Shown in pieces: positions 1-12,645 of a stretch of DNA of 64,000 nt; positions within the stretch are counted from its first letter, which is position 1, and every line of letters starts with the position of its first letter. The notes under the pieces are model-generated. The model ran no database searches, was not told the origin of the DNA, and saw nothing but the letters and a program-made list of their open reading frames with translations. A program made the position numbers and the translations under genes. This DNA comes from Nyssa sinensis (Eukaryota; Streptophyta; Magnoliopsida; Cornales; Nyssaceae): positions 35,065,740-35,129,739 of the forward strand of contig CM018051.1 in assembly GCA_008638375.1 (NCBI GenBank), read 5' to 3'.

Positions 1-156
1 AATACTTTATTTAATTTAAATCAATATTTATTTGATATCAGCCACATTCACTGGCTTAGAAGATTGATTTTTGGGCTCAAGCCCTTTGGCCCTGGTGATC
101 GAACCTCACTGGTAGCAAGCTGTCTATTATTTCTTTTTTTGTTTCTTTCACTTATT

Positions 157-193
<37 letters not shown>

Positions 194-1731
194 GTATTGC
201 ATATTAATGGTCATATAGAGTGTTTGATGGTTAAAGTCTCGGCTCTTCAATCTTAGGTCTCTAGTTCTATTATTCGATGCACCATCACCCTTAGTTTTTT
301 GATTAAATATTCTTTCAAAAATAACTTAGTTTTAATTTAATACACACACACACACATACACACATATATATATATATATTTTAATTCATTAAATAGAACG
401 AGGTAGTTAGGTGTTTAAAATATCAAAACATCGTCGTTTAAGGTCACTGTGCAATTCGTGAAATGATCGAGTCCACTCGGCGAACTGAGTCCAACCCAAT
501 TGACTCAACAAGTCAACCCAACATCATCTTCTTCGCAATGGTTGCTGTATGAGAAAAACCCTAGGATTTGCAGAGATGTTCTCTATTATTTCTCATCCAT
601 TTCACCCCAAATTGGTTCTACACATCATCTAAACTCTTTTAAATCATATTTTGAGCCTCAAGGCTCAACAAACCACCAAGAGAATCGAGGTTCGAAGGTC
701 TTTGGTTGAATCTGCAATTGGCCAGTGAATAGTCATTTCTCAACCAAAATTCATGAAATTTGTTCTATTGTTTTTCATTTTCCATCCATTTTCGATCCTC
801 GTTGAGAAACCAAAGTTTTTGTTTATTTTTGAAGATTTGGAATTTAAATCTAAACTTGCAACTTGATCTTATAGGCCCATTCTTGAGCAATTTTGCTTTG
901 TTCTCATTGCACTGTGCAAAATTCTCCATCTAGTTTAAGGTCTCATTCCTAAATCTCTGTTTAATTCGAGATGATAAGACCCAAGATGATAAAACCTAGT
1001 TGTTTCAAGTTTCAACATTCAACAATGGCAGAAACTTTTGTTCCTATGGGTTCTTAGGGTTTTCTTCCCTTTCCTATGCTATAAATGTTTAAAAACACCA
1101 AAAAGGAATGATTAAAGAAGAGTTATAAGCCTTTACCTTTATTCGACATATTGGTTTCATTCTTCCTCTCTCCTCGTTGTTCTGTTTCTCTCTACAGCTT
1201 TTCTGTCCACATGCATGAACCTCAAGCTCTAGATATGGCTTTCTTTGTTTGTTTATCGAAAGTCCATATTTGAAAGGAGATGACTCTTATGTAGAGAAAT
1301 TGGAGATCAGGTTTCTTCTTGTATGTACACCATGTGGGGGTGTAATCCTTTTTCTTGAACCCTAAAGGGGACACGTCACTTTGAGTGTTATCCTAGCATG
1401 CCGCAAGGAAGATTCATGGGAGGCTTTTAGTGGACTTTGATGGGAAATTTTTGTGTATTTTCCACTACATATAAATACAAGTATATATTCTATTATATAT
1501 ACATTATACATGTAATGCATATCATTCCTATCATGCGTACATACATTATGCATACATTTTTATTTTATCTTATGCAATTATAGTTAGTAGTTCAATCATT
1601 TGTTTGTCAAAATTCAAAATTTAAATTCTTAACTAAGTGTGCATGTAATACTATATATAGTTTTTAACAATAAATTCTTAAGCAACTTAAATTAATATTT
1701 CCTTAAAATTAGTTAGAGTTGGGGTGTTACA
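1..1731 (-). mobile_element. Partial long LTR (copy M), reverse orientation
   Basis: The right end reads GGGGTGTTACA, the same terminus as LTRs E and G, followed by CTTTC. The interior also fits the family: a stretch rich in GAGTCCACTCGG/GACTCAACAAGT-type words near 465-520 matches the region seen in E and G, and leader-like sequence follows. The left part lies outside the window. AT and AC/AT microsatellites occur near 160-190 and 341-380. A tRNA-like box B (GGTTCGATCACC on the minus strand) sits near 90-108. The small ORFs here have no family resemblance. No target-site duplication can be checked. Confidence 0.7.
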
Positions 1732-2661
1732 CTTTCATGTCAGATACGTGAAAGATGATGTCTGTACTCGCTGGCTTTGTCATATTTTAATAAGATATTC
1801 GGAAGTTTTTACTCAACAATATGTACAATATAAGATTTCTTGAATAATTAATTTGGTTTTAACTAAAGATACGTTGTAAACCAAATCAAGTAATCACACA
1901 CACACACAAACACACACATATATATATATATATATATATGTTTGAACTGATAAAACAAATTGAAAAACGATAAATATATTACATTCATATTCATGTAAAC
2001 GATAACTACATTTTGGACTAACGCGAACAAATATGAATGGGCTTGACTTTGACTTAATGCCAACTCTGAATTCATATCTTTAGTTAATCTTTGGAGGATT
2101 CATATTCATATCATCCATTACGATAACATTTAATTGGTTTCGTTTGACTAAGTAATATTTAGACTCCATTTAGGAAAAAAGGACCAAATTGATGATATAT
2201 TATACATATATTCTCGATTAATATATGGTTGTATATTAAATTATTCTTCTATATGATTCGTAGGTACCAGTTCTACGTATTGTATCCGCCTTTGGCCACG
2301 TCACGTTCCCCATTTTCTATGAGCTCGGCAGTGTGAAATGTTGTGTTGGATCCATTTCCGCGACTAATGTAAATCAACAAAGGGAGTTGTTACTTTAAGA
2401 TCTACGGAGAGAAACTGAACATATTTAAGAAAAGCAGAGAAGATGATACTAGAATCGATACAAGATTGGTTCCAATATTCCGAGCGTCAGGTTCTATTCC
2501 TTCTATGTGAGTTATAGTTGGTAATAGAGTAATGTTAGCCTTAATTTTTTTACCAAAGACATTTTATCAAACTTGGCAGTTGTTTATTTGCATATCACAT
2601 CAGTGTAATTGTCTATTATCGCATCTGAAGGTTTTATAAATTTTATCCAATGATTATATAT
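1732..2661. other. No gene recognised; AT-rich sequence
   Basis: The stretch is AT-rich, with an AC/TA microsatellite at about 1893-1940. The 70-codon reverse ORF here runs through that microsatellite and is not credible. I see no transposon termini or coding similarity. Confidence 0.5.
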
Positions 2662-2663
2662 TA

Positions 2664-2780
2664 CTCCATCTCTCTCATTTCGAGGCTTTATTTGAGAAAT
2701 GGATCTTTAAAGGGACATGAATCTTATACTTTTATATTCAAAATGAAAAGTATTATTTTATAAAATGAGAACGGAAGGAG
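2664..2780. mobile_element. Stowaway-like MITE (Tc1/Mariner type)
   Basis: A 117-bp non-coding segment has imperfect terminal inverted repeats. The left end reads CTCCATCTCTCTCATTT; the right end, read in reverse, is CTCCTTCCGTTCTCATTT. Both sides are flanked by TA (2662-2663 and 2781-2782). The termini resemble the CTCCCTCCGTCCC motif of plant Stowaway elements, which duplicate TA on insertion. Size and lack of coding sequence fit a non-autonomous MITE. Confidence 0.65.
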
Positions 2781-2954
2781 TACAGTTAATGTCTCTCTCT
2801 CCCTTATATAATTTTATAAAAGTTTACTACAATACATAAAAATCTATACTTATATAATACTTTATACCTTGAATATTCAAATTAAACTTTTATTTGAAAA
2901 TATTAAAAAACTTTTAGAATGGAAGGAGTACGGTTAAAGTCTCTCTCTCCCTTT
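2774..2954. repeat. Duplicated MITE edge (direct repeat of about 33 bp)
   Basis: The segment starting GGAAGGAGTACAGTTAATG at 2774 and running into a CT-rich tail recurs at 2921 as GGAAGGAGTACGGTTAAAG with the same tail. The copies are about 147 bp apart. This could be a second MITE right end or a local duplication that took in the MITE edge. No matching second left end was found. Confidence 0.5.
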
Positions 2955-3299
2955 CTCCTTCATTTTTTCCATTCTTCTCGACCTCTCCCTCGAGATCTTA
3001 GATCCTTCTCTTGCATGCACATCGATAATCCCTTTTGAAACCTATACTCCGTGAATTTTTTTTTTTTTTTTGTAACCATAGCTAATAAATATACTATTTA
3101 TACAAATAAAAAGGGAAAAAAAAAACAACAATGTAACACTAACAATTTTTTTTTTTAGAGAAGTTGTCTCTAAAATGATGTCATAGTCATACATTAGGTG
3201 TCATCATTTGCTTGAGTGATATGTTTAATATATCACTGACACATCATGAGAGGCCAATGGAAGATCTAGATAACTGGAAATAGGTGTAGAAGGATTGAA

Positions 3300-3776
3300 T
3301 AGTTCTATAAACATAGCAATTAAATTTCTTTGCCAATTTTAAATTGATTGATTTTAATTTCATTTGACTTAGTGCAAGTCTTATGATTCATGTTCGTGCA
3401 ATAATAATAAAAGCATCACACAATAAGAACACACAAGATATTTTACTTAGAAACACAATGTGGAAAAACCACGGGACTTTGTCTAATTAGCGTTAAATCA
3501 ATTATGAAGAATTTTAAGAAAGATTTTACAAACTCAATTTGACACACAATTTTGTACCTCAAGCCTTACCACAATTGATTTGACCTTTCTATAAACAAGA
3601 TTTGACAAGTGTTTTTTTACAGTTGTACCACCTTCGAATTCTTGAAGGGCTTCAACATAGCCATAATAATGACTTCTTGTTGTGTTCTTAAAGTAACGGA
3701 AAGTGAATCACTATGTGATTTCTTAATGCTTTTGAATAATGAAACTCTTTGCAAAGCTTGAGATTTGTTTTATGAA
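3300..3776 (-). mobile_element. Probable copia LTR fragment, reverse strand
   Basis: On the minus strand the segment contains GTCCCGTGGTTTTTCCACAT followed by a GTTTCTAAGTAAAATATCTT-like stretch, which resembles the U5 part of Tork/Angela-type copia LTRs. The right edge coincides with the point where the neighbouring gypsy RT breaks off. The left limit is unclear and no target-site duplication was found. The class is inferred from general resemblance only. Confidence 0.4.
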
Positions 3777-6163
3777 AATCGCATCAAAAGGTGAGTAGAT
3801 AAGAATGTCATCAATGAAGATGAGAATGAAAACATCAAGGTATTGTTAGAAAAAAAAATGATTCATTAGATTAATGAATGTAGCTGGAGCATTTGTCAAC
3901 CCAAATGGCAGTACCAAATACTCATACTGGACATACTGTGTGTAGAAAGTGGTTTTTAAAATATCATCCTCCTTAATCCTCAACCCAATCTCAAATCAAT
4001 CCTGGAGAACCAAATAGATCCTTTTAAGTGATCAAACAGATCATCAATGCGCGACAACGGGTACTTGTTCTTCACTGTCACCTGGTTAAGCCTATGATAG
4101 TCGATGCAAGGCCGAAGTGATCCATCCACCTTCTTTGCAATGACAGCTAGTGCTCCCTACGGTAACGTGCTAGGACATACAATACCCTTATTTAGCAATT
4201 CTTCAATTTGCACCTTTAGCTTCCTCAATTTCGCTGGTGCCATGGACATAGTTGCAGTGCCCAACATAAGATTGATGGAGAACACTATCTCCCAGTGTGC
4301 AAGTAACTTATGTAGATCATCTGGAAACACGTCCGAGAAGTCCCGCACCATTGACAGTTTCTCTTTATAAATGCCACTAAATCATCTACTACTACCCAGC
4401 TCGAGAACACGAAACTGAGCTCACCCAAATCACATGAGTCCCACAAGTATGGAGTAGTTAGGTCACTTTTATCACTGAAGAAATAAAAATAGTCTCCCTC
4501 GGAAGTACAGACGGTCACCCTCCGTCAACAGAAATTAATGGTCGCTTGGTAAGTTGACAACCAATTGATACCTAGAATAAGGTCGAACTTAGTCATATCT
4601 AAGACAATAATGTCAAAGATAATGCGACAATTTACCACTTCTATCTCACAAGAATGGCGAATCCTCCTAAGTGAAACCCTACCTCCAACTGAAGTCTATA
4701 CTCGAAGATGACAATCTAAAATATCCATGTCTAACCCTAGAGTGCGTGCAAAGGATGAAGCAATAAAGGAATGAGAAAGACCCGTGTCATTCAGAACATT
4801 TGCCCACGAGTTGAACACTAGAATAGTACCTCGCACAACTGAAGGATCGATAAATGAGTTAACTGTAGTAACTACATATACTCTCCCTTATTTTTGGCCT
4901 GAAGATGGGTCCTGGTGTGTCATAATCTAATGTGTAGTCTGTGTCTTGACTATGGAAGATGAAGTTTTTAGGGCTGGCTGGTTTATAACTCTGATTGAAG
5001 GAAGCAGTAGAAGAAAACTTTGAGCATACTGGTGGGTTTAAGAAGAGTGGACCGGTTGATAACTAGAAGAAACCTTTGTCCCCTAAGGCACGGTACAAAC
5101 CCTAATAATTTTTCCTAACTGGCCACATTGATAGCAAATGGGGGTCTTACCCTATCCATGGGTTTGTGTCTAGCCTATACTCTGTGAGAGTCCCTAGTCC
5201 ATACCTCTTGGTTGTCCTCGTCCCTCGAACCTTATCTGTCTCTTTTATAGGCAATCTGCCCTATGATGGCCTGGCTGATGAAACTAAAAACAATAAATTC
5301 TCCCTTCAATTTTCTCTTAAATGTGAAGAATGACGAGTAAGTTGGCCAGTGAAAGGTTTGGGGCTGTTCTTGTGACTGCGCTGCTTCTTTTCTCAGTCCT
5401 TTCTTTTCCCATCTATCGAGATAAGAACTAAAACCTCAAATCATGGATCCTCTTGGTGTCCTCCACATTGGCCTCTATTAGCAAGGGTCACTCATAGATC
5501 TTTGAAAAAATACCTGAAGTGTAAAAGGGACTATCTTATTTCGAATAAGGTCTGAGCCCCAACTTGAAGGCATGATCCTTATCAAACTCACCAGTAACAA
5601 CCTCTGGTGCATATCAGGATAGAGAAAAAAAATCAAGAATCACATTGGGACGTCGTCATATCACCTTGATACAAATAGAGGAATTCCTGTAGGCCCCACT
5701 AACTCCCACCAATTCAAGGATAGCCCCTAGAACAAAAAACTAGCGTAATCAATCCTGAGATCATGCTCCCAAATATTAACAGTGTCTAAAAGTTGAGAGA
5801 TCTTTCTCAACTAATCATCTTCAACAAACGGGTTAGGTCCTTTTAAGAACTTGGGAGGATTAAGTCTTTGGAATTCTCTCATAGTGGCTGTGACCCTAGT
5901 CTCGCCTATCTAAGAATGAGACTAGGCCTCATCCCTATTAGTTTGCTAGAATTATCTCATAAACCCCATCATGCCACGAGAAATTTTGGCCTAATCTACA
6001 TAGACCCTTGGAACATATGGTTAAGATTTAGGAATAAGAACTTGCCTTTGAGCTTGTCCTATCAGTTCTTTTTGAAATGGTAGTAGAGGATTAGGAATAG
6101 GTACTTCTCCCCTATCCTTGCCTACTGGATCCCTTGGAGGTGTGGTGGTAGAGGTGTGGGAAT
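3777..6163 (-). pseudogene. Ty3/gypsy gag-protease-RT pseudogene
   Basis: Read right to left on the minus strand, the domains come in the usual gypsy order. The gag core includes RLNPPKF (about 5845-5865) and a tryptophan-containing block near 5690. A zinc knuckle with CYQCGQ lies at 5121-5142. A degenerate protease motif NDTGLSHSFI (normally DSGATHSFI) is near 4760-4800. The pre-RT segment has VRDFSDVFPDDL and APAKLRKLKVQ (4157-4351). The RT has [33 protein letters not shown] and the catalytic FIDDILIYS at about 3792-3818. RNase H and integrase are missing because the pol breaks off at 3777. Frameshifts and stops run throughout. Sequence style fits a Tekay/Del chromovirus. The element is interrupted by LTR A. 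Confidence 0.85.
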
Positions 6164-8620
6164 AAATATGTAACACCCCGACCTGAATTAAGGGCTATTA
6201 AGCCATTGGTATTAAATTAGTAATTGACGCCTTAAGTGACGAAGTCAGTTTCAACCTGACGCATGGATTTTTAGTAACAGTCCTGAAAACTCAGGACGAC
6301 TGTACATCACTTTCGTTGCAATCATCAACTTGCCAGTTCCATGATAAGTATATTTTCACGTCAACCGCCGATCAACGATACGAGTATGAGATTTGGGCAT
6401 GCATTTCGAGGTATGAAAAATAAGTGTAAAGATATCTACACTTAAGGAAAACAATTAATTAATTAAGTATGTGAAATTGATTATTAATTAAAATAAATAG
6501 AAAATACACCTATCAAGAGTGTATTGTGTGCATGGTCAAGTATATGTATGTATAAGTATATATATAAGTATATTCGTGGTAGTATATTAAAAAAAATTAA
6601 GTATATATTATATGTATTTAAAGTGTGAACAGTGTGTTGGATAAGAAGTGTGTGGCTTCAAGTGTGATAGAGTGTGAGTATATATTATATATATTATATG
6701 TGTGTAAACATAAATACATATATATATATATATATGTGAAAAAAGTGGTGTGTGAGATTGGGAAGTCAGAATATATGAGTGCATCAGTGTATATGTAGGC
6801 CAAATAGTGGTGATCAGACTATGTAGAGAGAGAACGAGAGGAGAGAGAAGGGTTGGTTGCTTTTTCTTTAAAAACCAAAGTATGCCTTGCATGCTTACCA
6901 CCTAAGGAAGCAAACTGAACGAGGAAGAAACTGAGAGAGGCTAAGAAGAGATTCAGAAGTAGAAGAAGGTGAAAAACAGGGAAAAAGGTAAGAAAATGCC
7001 CAAACCATCATTTTTCTCTCTCTAAAATAATTTGCATATGTGTAAGGAAATTCGACTGTTTTTCATGTATAGAATATTTAAATTGTATTTAGACTTGTTC
7101 AAAAATGATTTTAGGCCATGAAAACACTTAAAAACAAAAACACCAAACCCAACAGAAATTGCCATTGAAGACCTTGCTCATAGCAGGTCTGAACCGATTT
7201 CTTCCAAACCCAATTTGGCTTATCAGGACTTCAATTAGACCTTACAAGCATCCTGAAAACACTTACCCGAGATAAAAAATCACAAGAAATGACCCCTATA
7301 GCATGAGTTGCAGGTTTCGGTTTTGGAGACCAACCTATCAAACTCTCACCAAAATGAACCAAATAGAATGGGAAATGAAACTATAAAGAAAATGATTCAA
7401 GACAGAACAAATCCCATTAGATTTAGTTCAGAAACGAGCTTAAACGACTGACTTACAGGTTTGGATTATCAAACCCAAAAACCGAACACATGAACTAGTT
7501 TTAGAAGCTTAAAATGAATGCCAAACTGATTCTTGATACCTCAGGAACAAATCGAAATGAAAACAGTGAGGATCCATTGATCCAAACTGCACGAAATTAA
7601 AGAAAATGAAAGTCGGGAATTAGGGCAACATAGGGGTGATCATGGGGAAGACGACACTGTTCGAGTCGGACTACGGGTCGGTTACGGGTCTAGGTTAAAA
7701 CCGGATCCAACAGGTTATGGGTTTAGTAGAACGGCAACGTTTTGTTTTAAATTTTAAAACATTAGGGCTGACATCATCATGACGTCAGCATTATGTCAAA
7801 AATCGACCAGACCGGTTGGTTTACAAAGGGACCAGACCGGTTCACTTATATTTGAACTGAACCTATTGGTTTTCTAATTTATTTAAAACTAAATAAACCA
7901 ACACTTCTCCTAATTGCGGATTGACCCTAGAATTCCTAGAAAATCCTACTGTGGCCCAACTGATGGAAATTCTATGCAATTAGACCCCTAGAAAAATAAT
8001 TAAATAATTAATTTAATTATTTAATAAATAAAGTAAATTACTATTTTGTCCCTGAGTCATGAATAAAGCAAATGAAGTCCAAATTAAACATATAAATAGT
8101 GTATTTTAACTATTTTGAATATTCTGAGACTAATGGTGAGATCTGTTTTTCGAGATGGGGCCCCAAAAAATAAAGACACGTAAAGGGGTAAAATGACCAA
8201 ATTACCCCTAGTACCCCTAAAGCCAAATTAAAACTAGAGAAGGTCTAAATTAACTTTCTTCAACATTCCGAACTCAATGGTGAGGTCCAAATTACGAAAC
8301 GAAGTACGGAAAAATATGACACGTAAATAGGTAAAATGACCATTTTGCCCTTTTCATACAAAAGTCTAAATTAAATTCTAGGAAAGCCTAAACTGACTTT
8401 CTTCGACGCTCCGGACTCAATGGTAGAGTCTATTCGACCAAAAGAAATGTATAAAATAAAAGAACATAAAATTTGATGAATGACATCTGTCAGATAGCTA
8501 TAAATTGAAATATTGCCGAAGTACTAAACTAAGGCAAGTACGAGGAAATAAGATACGAGAAGACATGACGTGAAAACATGTAAAGTAAATAAATTAAATT
8601 TCTAACACATTAAATTGTGT

Positions 8621-9950
8621 CGTAGGTTAAGAGTACGAGTTAAATTAAGTACATATTAATTATGAGATCGTTTTAAGATCTAATACGATTTAAGCATAAG
8701 TTAAAGAATATCGAGATGATATTACAATGAATGTGAAGTTGATGAGATGTTTATGAATTTTTCTTAGGAACTACAAGGAAAGTGGGAAAGCGCATTATTA
8801 ACACTAACCCTAAAGGACCAAGGTGAGTAACCCTGTGTTTGAAGTGGAGATTTAACTCCATGAATTTGAAGAAGTTTTAAGTTCCATTTATTTGAAGCCT
8901 CAAATATCAAATTCAGTATCACATGATTCCTGTTTTACAATGTTTTCTGCTTTCATAAACTGTATTGTGACATGCTGGGTGATTGGTCTAAATCACGGTT
9001 TTCCTTTTTTATTATGTTTCAGCATGTCTGGGTTTAAAATGCTAAATTTTCATAAATGATCTGAATTTGATTATTCCAAATATTGAAGTTTTGTTGCAGA
9101 AGCTATATATTTCATGTTTTAAATATTCATGAAAAATATCTATTAAAGAAGCCATGTGATAAGTTATATATATTTCATGTTTTAAAAGTTCATGAAAAAT
9201 ACTTATTGAAGAAGCCATGTGATAAGTTATGTTTATTTCATGTTTTAAATATTCATGAAAAATATCTATTGAAGAAGCCATGTGATAAATGTTTTATAAG
9301 ATAAATTGTGCATAAGCACCCACAGATTTTTGGGCTGTACGGAACTCAATTAATCTGTAAAAATATGATGGGATCTTGGGTTGCACAGAACTCAATTGAC
9401 TGTCGAAATGCCAAGTAGCAGAATCTGATCCCCCTGGTATGGGATATCTCTATTGTAGCATTGTAGTAAAATAGGAGTCTGGTTCGAAACAGATTCCACC
9501 TAATTAAAGAGAAAAGATGACAAATGTTTTTGGCAATGGAAGCAGGTTTTACCCCTATTTTTCTATACATGTTTATATGTTTTAAAGAAACGATTTCGAA
9601 AATGGAAGCAGGTTTTTACCCCCATTTTATTATACGTGTTTATATGCTTTTAAATTGCATATGCTCTACTTGAAGAAATGTGTATTTAGCTTGAATACTT
9701 TAAATGTTTCAAAGCTATCTGTTTTAAGAATGTATATATTCTGTGTTCTAAAATGTATGAGCAATTGGTAGTGAGTATTTTATAAACTCTCATGTGCTAA
9801 ACCACTACCAGTTGAAAACCCCATGATGAATGTAGGAATTACTCACAAGCTTAGATTAGCTTACCCGAATTTTTATCCGTCCCCCTTTCAGGTGACCAAT
9901 AGCAGTTCTGATCTTGATGGCGATGATGATAAGCCTATCTATTTTTGAAG
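8621..9950 (+). pseudogene. Remnant of the LTR-borne spliced unit in copy A
   Basis: Copy A keeps the splice landmarks of the unit described for B and D but has lost the ORF. An acceptor-like CGTAG at 8621-8625 runs straight into GTTAAG. A later acceptor TTCTTAG ends at 8767, followed by a short exon (8768-8822) that aligns with exon sequence of B. The donor GTGAGTAA begins at 8823. The acceptor CCCCCTTTCAG ends at 9891. The last exon starts GTGACC and is open for 18 acidic, serine-rich codons before TGA. Splicing is inferred from signals; expression is unknown. Confidence 0.5.
9105..9292 (+). repeat. Three tandem copies of a ~64-bp unit
   Basis: The word TTTCATGTTTTAAATATTC and the following CATGTGATAAG recur three times at about 64-bp spacing, inside the intron-like block of LTR A. 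The ORFs on both strands here are products of the repetition. Confidence 0.8.
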
Positions 9951-10339
9951 AAGGGTTAGGCGACTAATCACAGGACTAGCAATTCGCTTGGGAATGTACT
10001 ATAAAGTTTACAGTCATTTGTATTAGGAAATATTACACTGATATGTATTAAGCCCCTCGGGGCAGTGGACATGTAATGTTATAAAGTCTTTAAGTTTTTA
10101 GTTATGCTCTGAATGTATAATCATGTATACCATTGTGAATAGCGGCAGTATCGGATAGATGTGCAAATTTTAAAATGAGAAAAGAAAAGAAAAAGTTTTT
10201 TTCACACTTCCGCAACCACATGAAGCACATTTATTCGATACCGCTGCCTATGCGAGCCTTGTCCCGAGGCCTTCAGGTCTTAGGGCGACGGTCCCTATTC
10301 GGGATCCGCACGAGGCAGATTTCGGGTCGTGACAAAGTA

Positions 10340-10475
10340 TCTTTCCCCCGCCTTGGTTCACTTGGCCTATTGGAGGTGGTTGTGGAGGCATAGGAATGGT
10401 AATTCCTCATCAGCCTTGACCTTTACCTCGGCCTCTCCCCTACCTCTTCCTTTGGGCAACATTCTATAAAGATAT
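10340..10475 (-). pseudogene. Gag N-terminus of the gypsy element, cut off by LTR A
   Basis: On the minus strand a start codon near 10463 opens MLPKGRGRG, typical of the basic N-terminus of plant gypsy gag. A proline-rich stretch (MPPQPPP in another frame) follows. The same reading resumes as degenerate gag to the left of LTR A. Frameshifts prevent a continuous ORF. Confidence 0.6.
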
Positions 10476-10479
10476 CAAG

Positions 10480-10865
10480 ACGAAAAGAATAAAAATTTCC
10501 AATTAGATCTATAACTCACGATGAAACTTCTAATTTTCCACAAGGTCCTACCCTCAATCTCGAACAATTCACTCTCTCTCATCACCAGAATATGTGAAAT
10601 GAAATCAAATGACTGCAACATGTTTCTAATGTACTAAGCAACCATTGGATTAACATGTTCAATAACTTACAAAAGCAAGTCAACACTTATTCAAGGCAAG
10701 GAAATTCATGCAAAATAGTCAACAATCAAACTAAGTGCATATTAGATTCTTACACATTTAACCAACATTCATTTCACATCAAGAGTTTCTAGTTAGTATC
10801 AATTCAAAATCGATTTAGATTTGTCCTAAGATTGGCCCTATCCCGTCGTCCTAAGGTATTCAAAA
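10480..10865 (-). other. 5' untranslated leader of the gypsy element
   Basis: This is AT-rich sequence without ORFs, between the gag start and the primer-binding-site region (the latter now displaced to 15231 by LTR B). The TATTCAAAACCTAG at its right end continues as GCTCTAATATCA after LTR B. Confidence 0.55.
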
Positions 10866-12567
10866 CCTAGTGTAATACCCCGACCCGAATTAGGGACTAT
10901 TAAGCTGTTGTGTTAAAATTAGAATCGACGCCTTTAGTAACGAGGTCGGTGTCAACCCTGACGTGCAAACTTTTAAGTAAATGTCCTGAAAAGTCAGGAC
11001 GACTGTACATCACTTTCGTTGCAATCACCAACATGTCGATTCTGTGATAATTATATTTTCACGTCAACTACCGATCGTTGATACGAGTATGAGAATTGGG
11101 CACGTATTACGAGGATACGAAGATTAGTACCAAGATGATACATTTAAGAAAATAATTAATTTTTAAAGTAATTAATTATTTTAAATATTATTGTAACAAC
11201 TAATATATATAATTAAATGCAAAAATATATATATATATATATATATACTATATAAATGATTATATCCTTAAATATATATATATATACATACATAAATATG
11301 TATATCTATGAGTGTGTATGAATGCATGCATGTATGTTAAAATATGAAATGTATGTATATTATATATGGGATAAGAGGGCATGCTATTGTCCAAAGTGTA
11401 CAAAAGAGAGTGTGTGTCAAAGGGAGGTGTGTGTATTATCCAAGGTGTATTAGGGTTAAACCATGTATATATATATATATATGTGAGTCAAACACCACAC
11501 ACACACACAACCGGCCACTCAATGGCCTGCCCAACAGTGGCAATTCAGACCCACTCATGAAGAAGCCTGAAATTGGCTAACCCAAATGGAGGGGCAATCA
11601 GAATTGCCATGATTCATATCTCCATATACACATATGCATGGTGCTTGTACACACACACACACGGCCATAGAGAAAGAGAGAAAGAGTTCTGGGCATTCAG
11701 AAGAAGAGAAGGGAGGTCTCGGAGGAAGGAGGAAAGAGAGAGAGAGCCACTGTTAGAGGTAAAACACAAAACACTTGAATTTCTCTCTCTAGAATTTACC
11801 TACGTATGAATCTGTTTTAGCCTTTGATTTAGTATATATGATGATTAGGATGAATATACATGAATTAGGCATGAAAATCTCGACCTAAAACCCCTTAGAA
11901 ACATAAGCCGTACACAAAACGGCCATGGATGACCTTGCTTAAAGCAGGTCTGAACCGAGGCACACCAAACCTGATTTGGTTTATCAAAACCTAAACTAGA
12001 CACTATAAGCAACCTAAAAACCCTAGTACGCGACCACGAAGCTCGAGAACTGACCCCCAACAATCGAGTTGCAGGTTACGGGTTTGGAATCCAAACCTTT
12101 AAACTCTCATTTAAATCGACATCCATGAATGGGAATTGAATCCTCATGAAGAGGGGATCAAAATAAGCTCGACCTCACTAAAAATGATGAAGAAATGACC
12201 ATGAACCATAGATTTACAAGTTCGGATTATCGTGGCTTAAACCGAGCTTTTGTGCTACATTCGAATCTCCAAATGAATGCCAAAACACTCCATGATGTCT
12301 TAGAAACATTTTGGAGAAGAAACAGTAAGAAGATAGTTGGCCAAAATCCACGAAATAGAAAAAAATGGAAACCTGCAACTAGGGCAACACGGGGGGAAGA
12401 AATGAGGAAGAAGACAGTGAGTTGGCTCAGTCTTTTAAAATTTCCGTGTCGACTCGGACGCGTGGCAGCCTCTGGGTTTGCCACCGAATTAATGGGGCGA
12501 CGTCGTTTAGGGGCTTATACGGTTATATATAAAACCGTGTTGAAATTTAAAGGAAAAGAAGCAGAAT

Positions 12568-12645
12568 TGCTGCTACGAGGTATCGAACCCCTGACCCCAC
12601 GCGCCCACGCGCATTCCTTCCACTCGGCCACGCACTCGCGTGTGC
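12568..12645 (-). repeat. tRNA-like segment, antisense inside LTR B
   Basis: On the minus strand the segment carries a box A-like TGGCCGAGTGG and, about 35 bases later, a box B-like GGTTCGATACC with a partial T-arm. These are internal RNA polymerase III promoter elements of tRNAs and tRNA-derived SINEs. The cloverleaf is not complete, so this is not a functional tRNA gene. A second box B-like GAGTTCGAGTCCC lies on the same strand at about 12709-12725. Confidence 0.5.

Larger units (their letters stand above)
6169..10334 (+). mobile_element. Solo long LTR, copy A
   Basis: The 4166-bp segment starts TGTAACACCCCGACC and ends TTTCGGGTCGTGACA. It is flanked by AAATA (6164-6168) and AAGTA (10335-10339), a 5-bp target-site duplication with one change. 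It interrupts the gag of the reverse gypsy element, whose proline-rich N-terminal part continues on the other side. Inside are a TATA-rich stretch (about 6676-6735), a GA-rich leader, a splice-donor-like AAAAAG|GTAAGA at 6988, diverged repeat modules (about 8040-8450) and the intron-like block 8823-9891. No gag-pol lies within, so it is a solo LTR. Confidence 0.85.
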
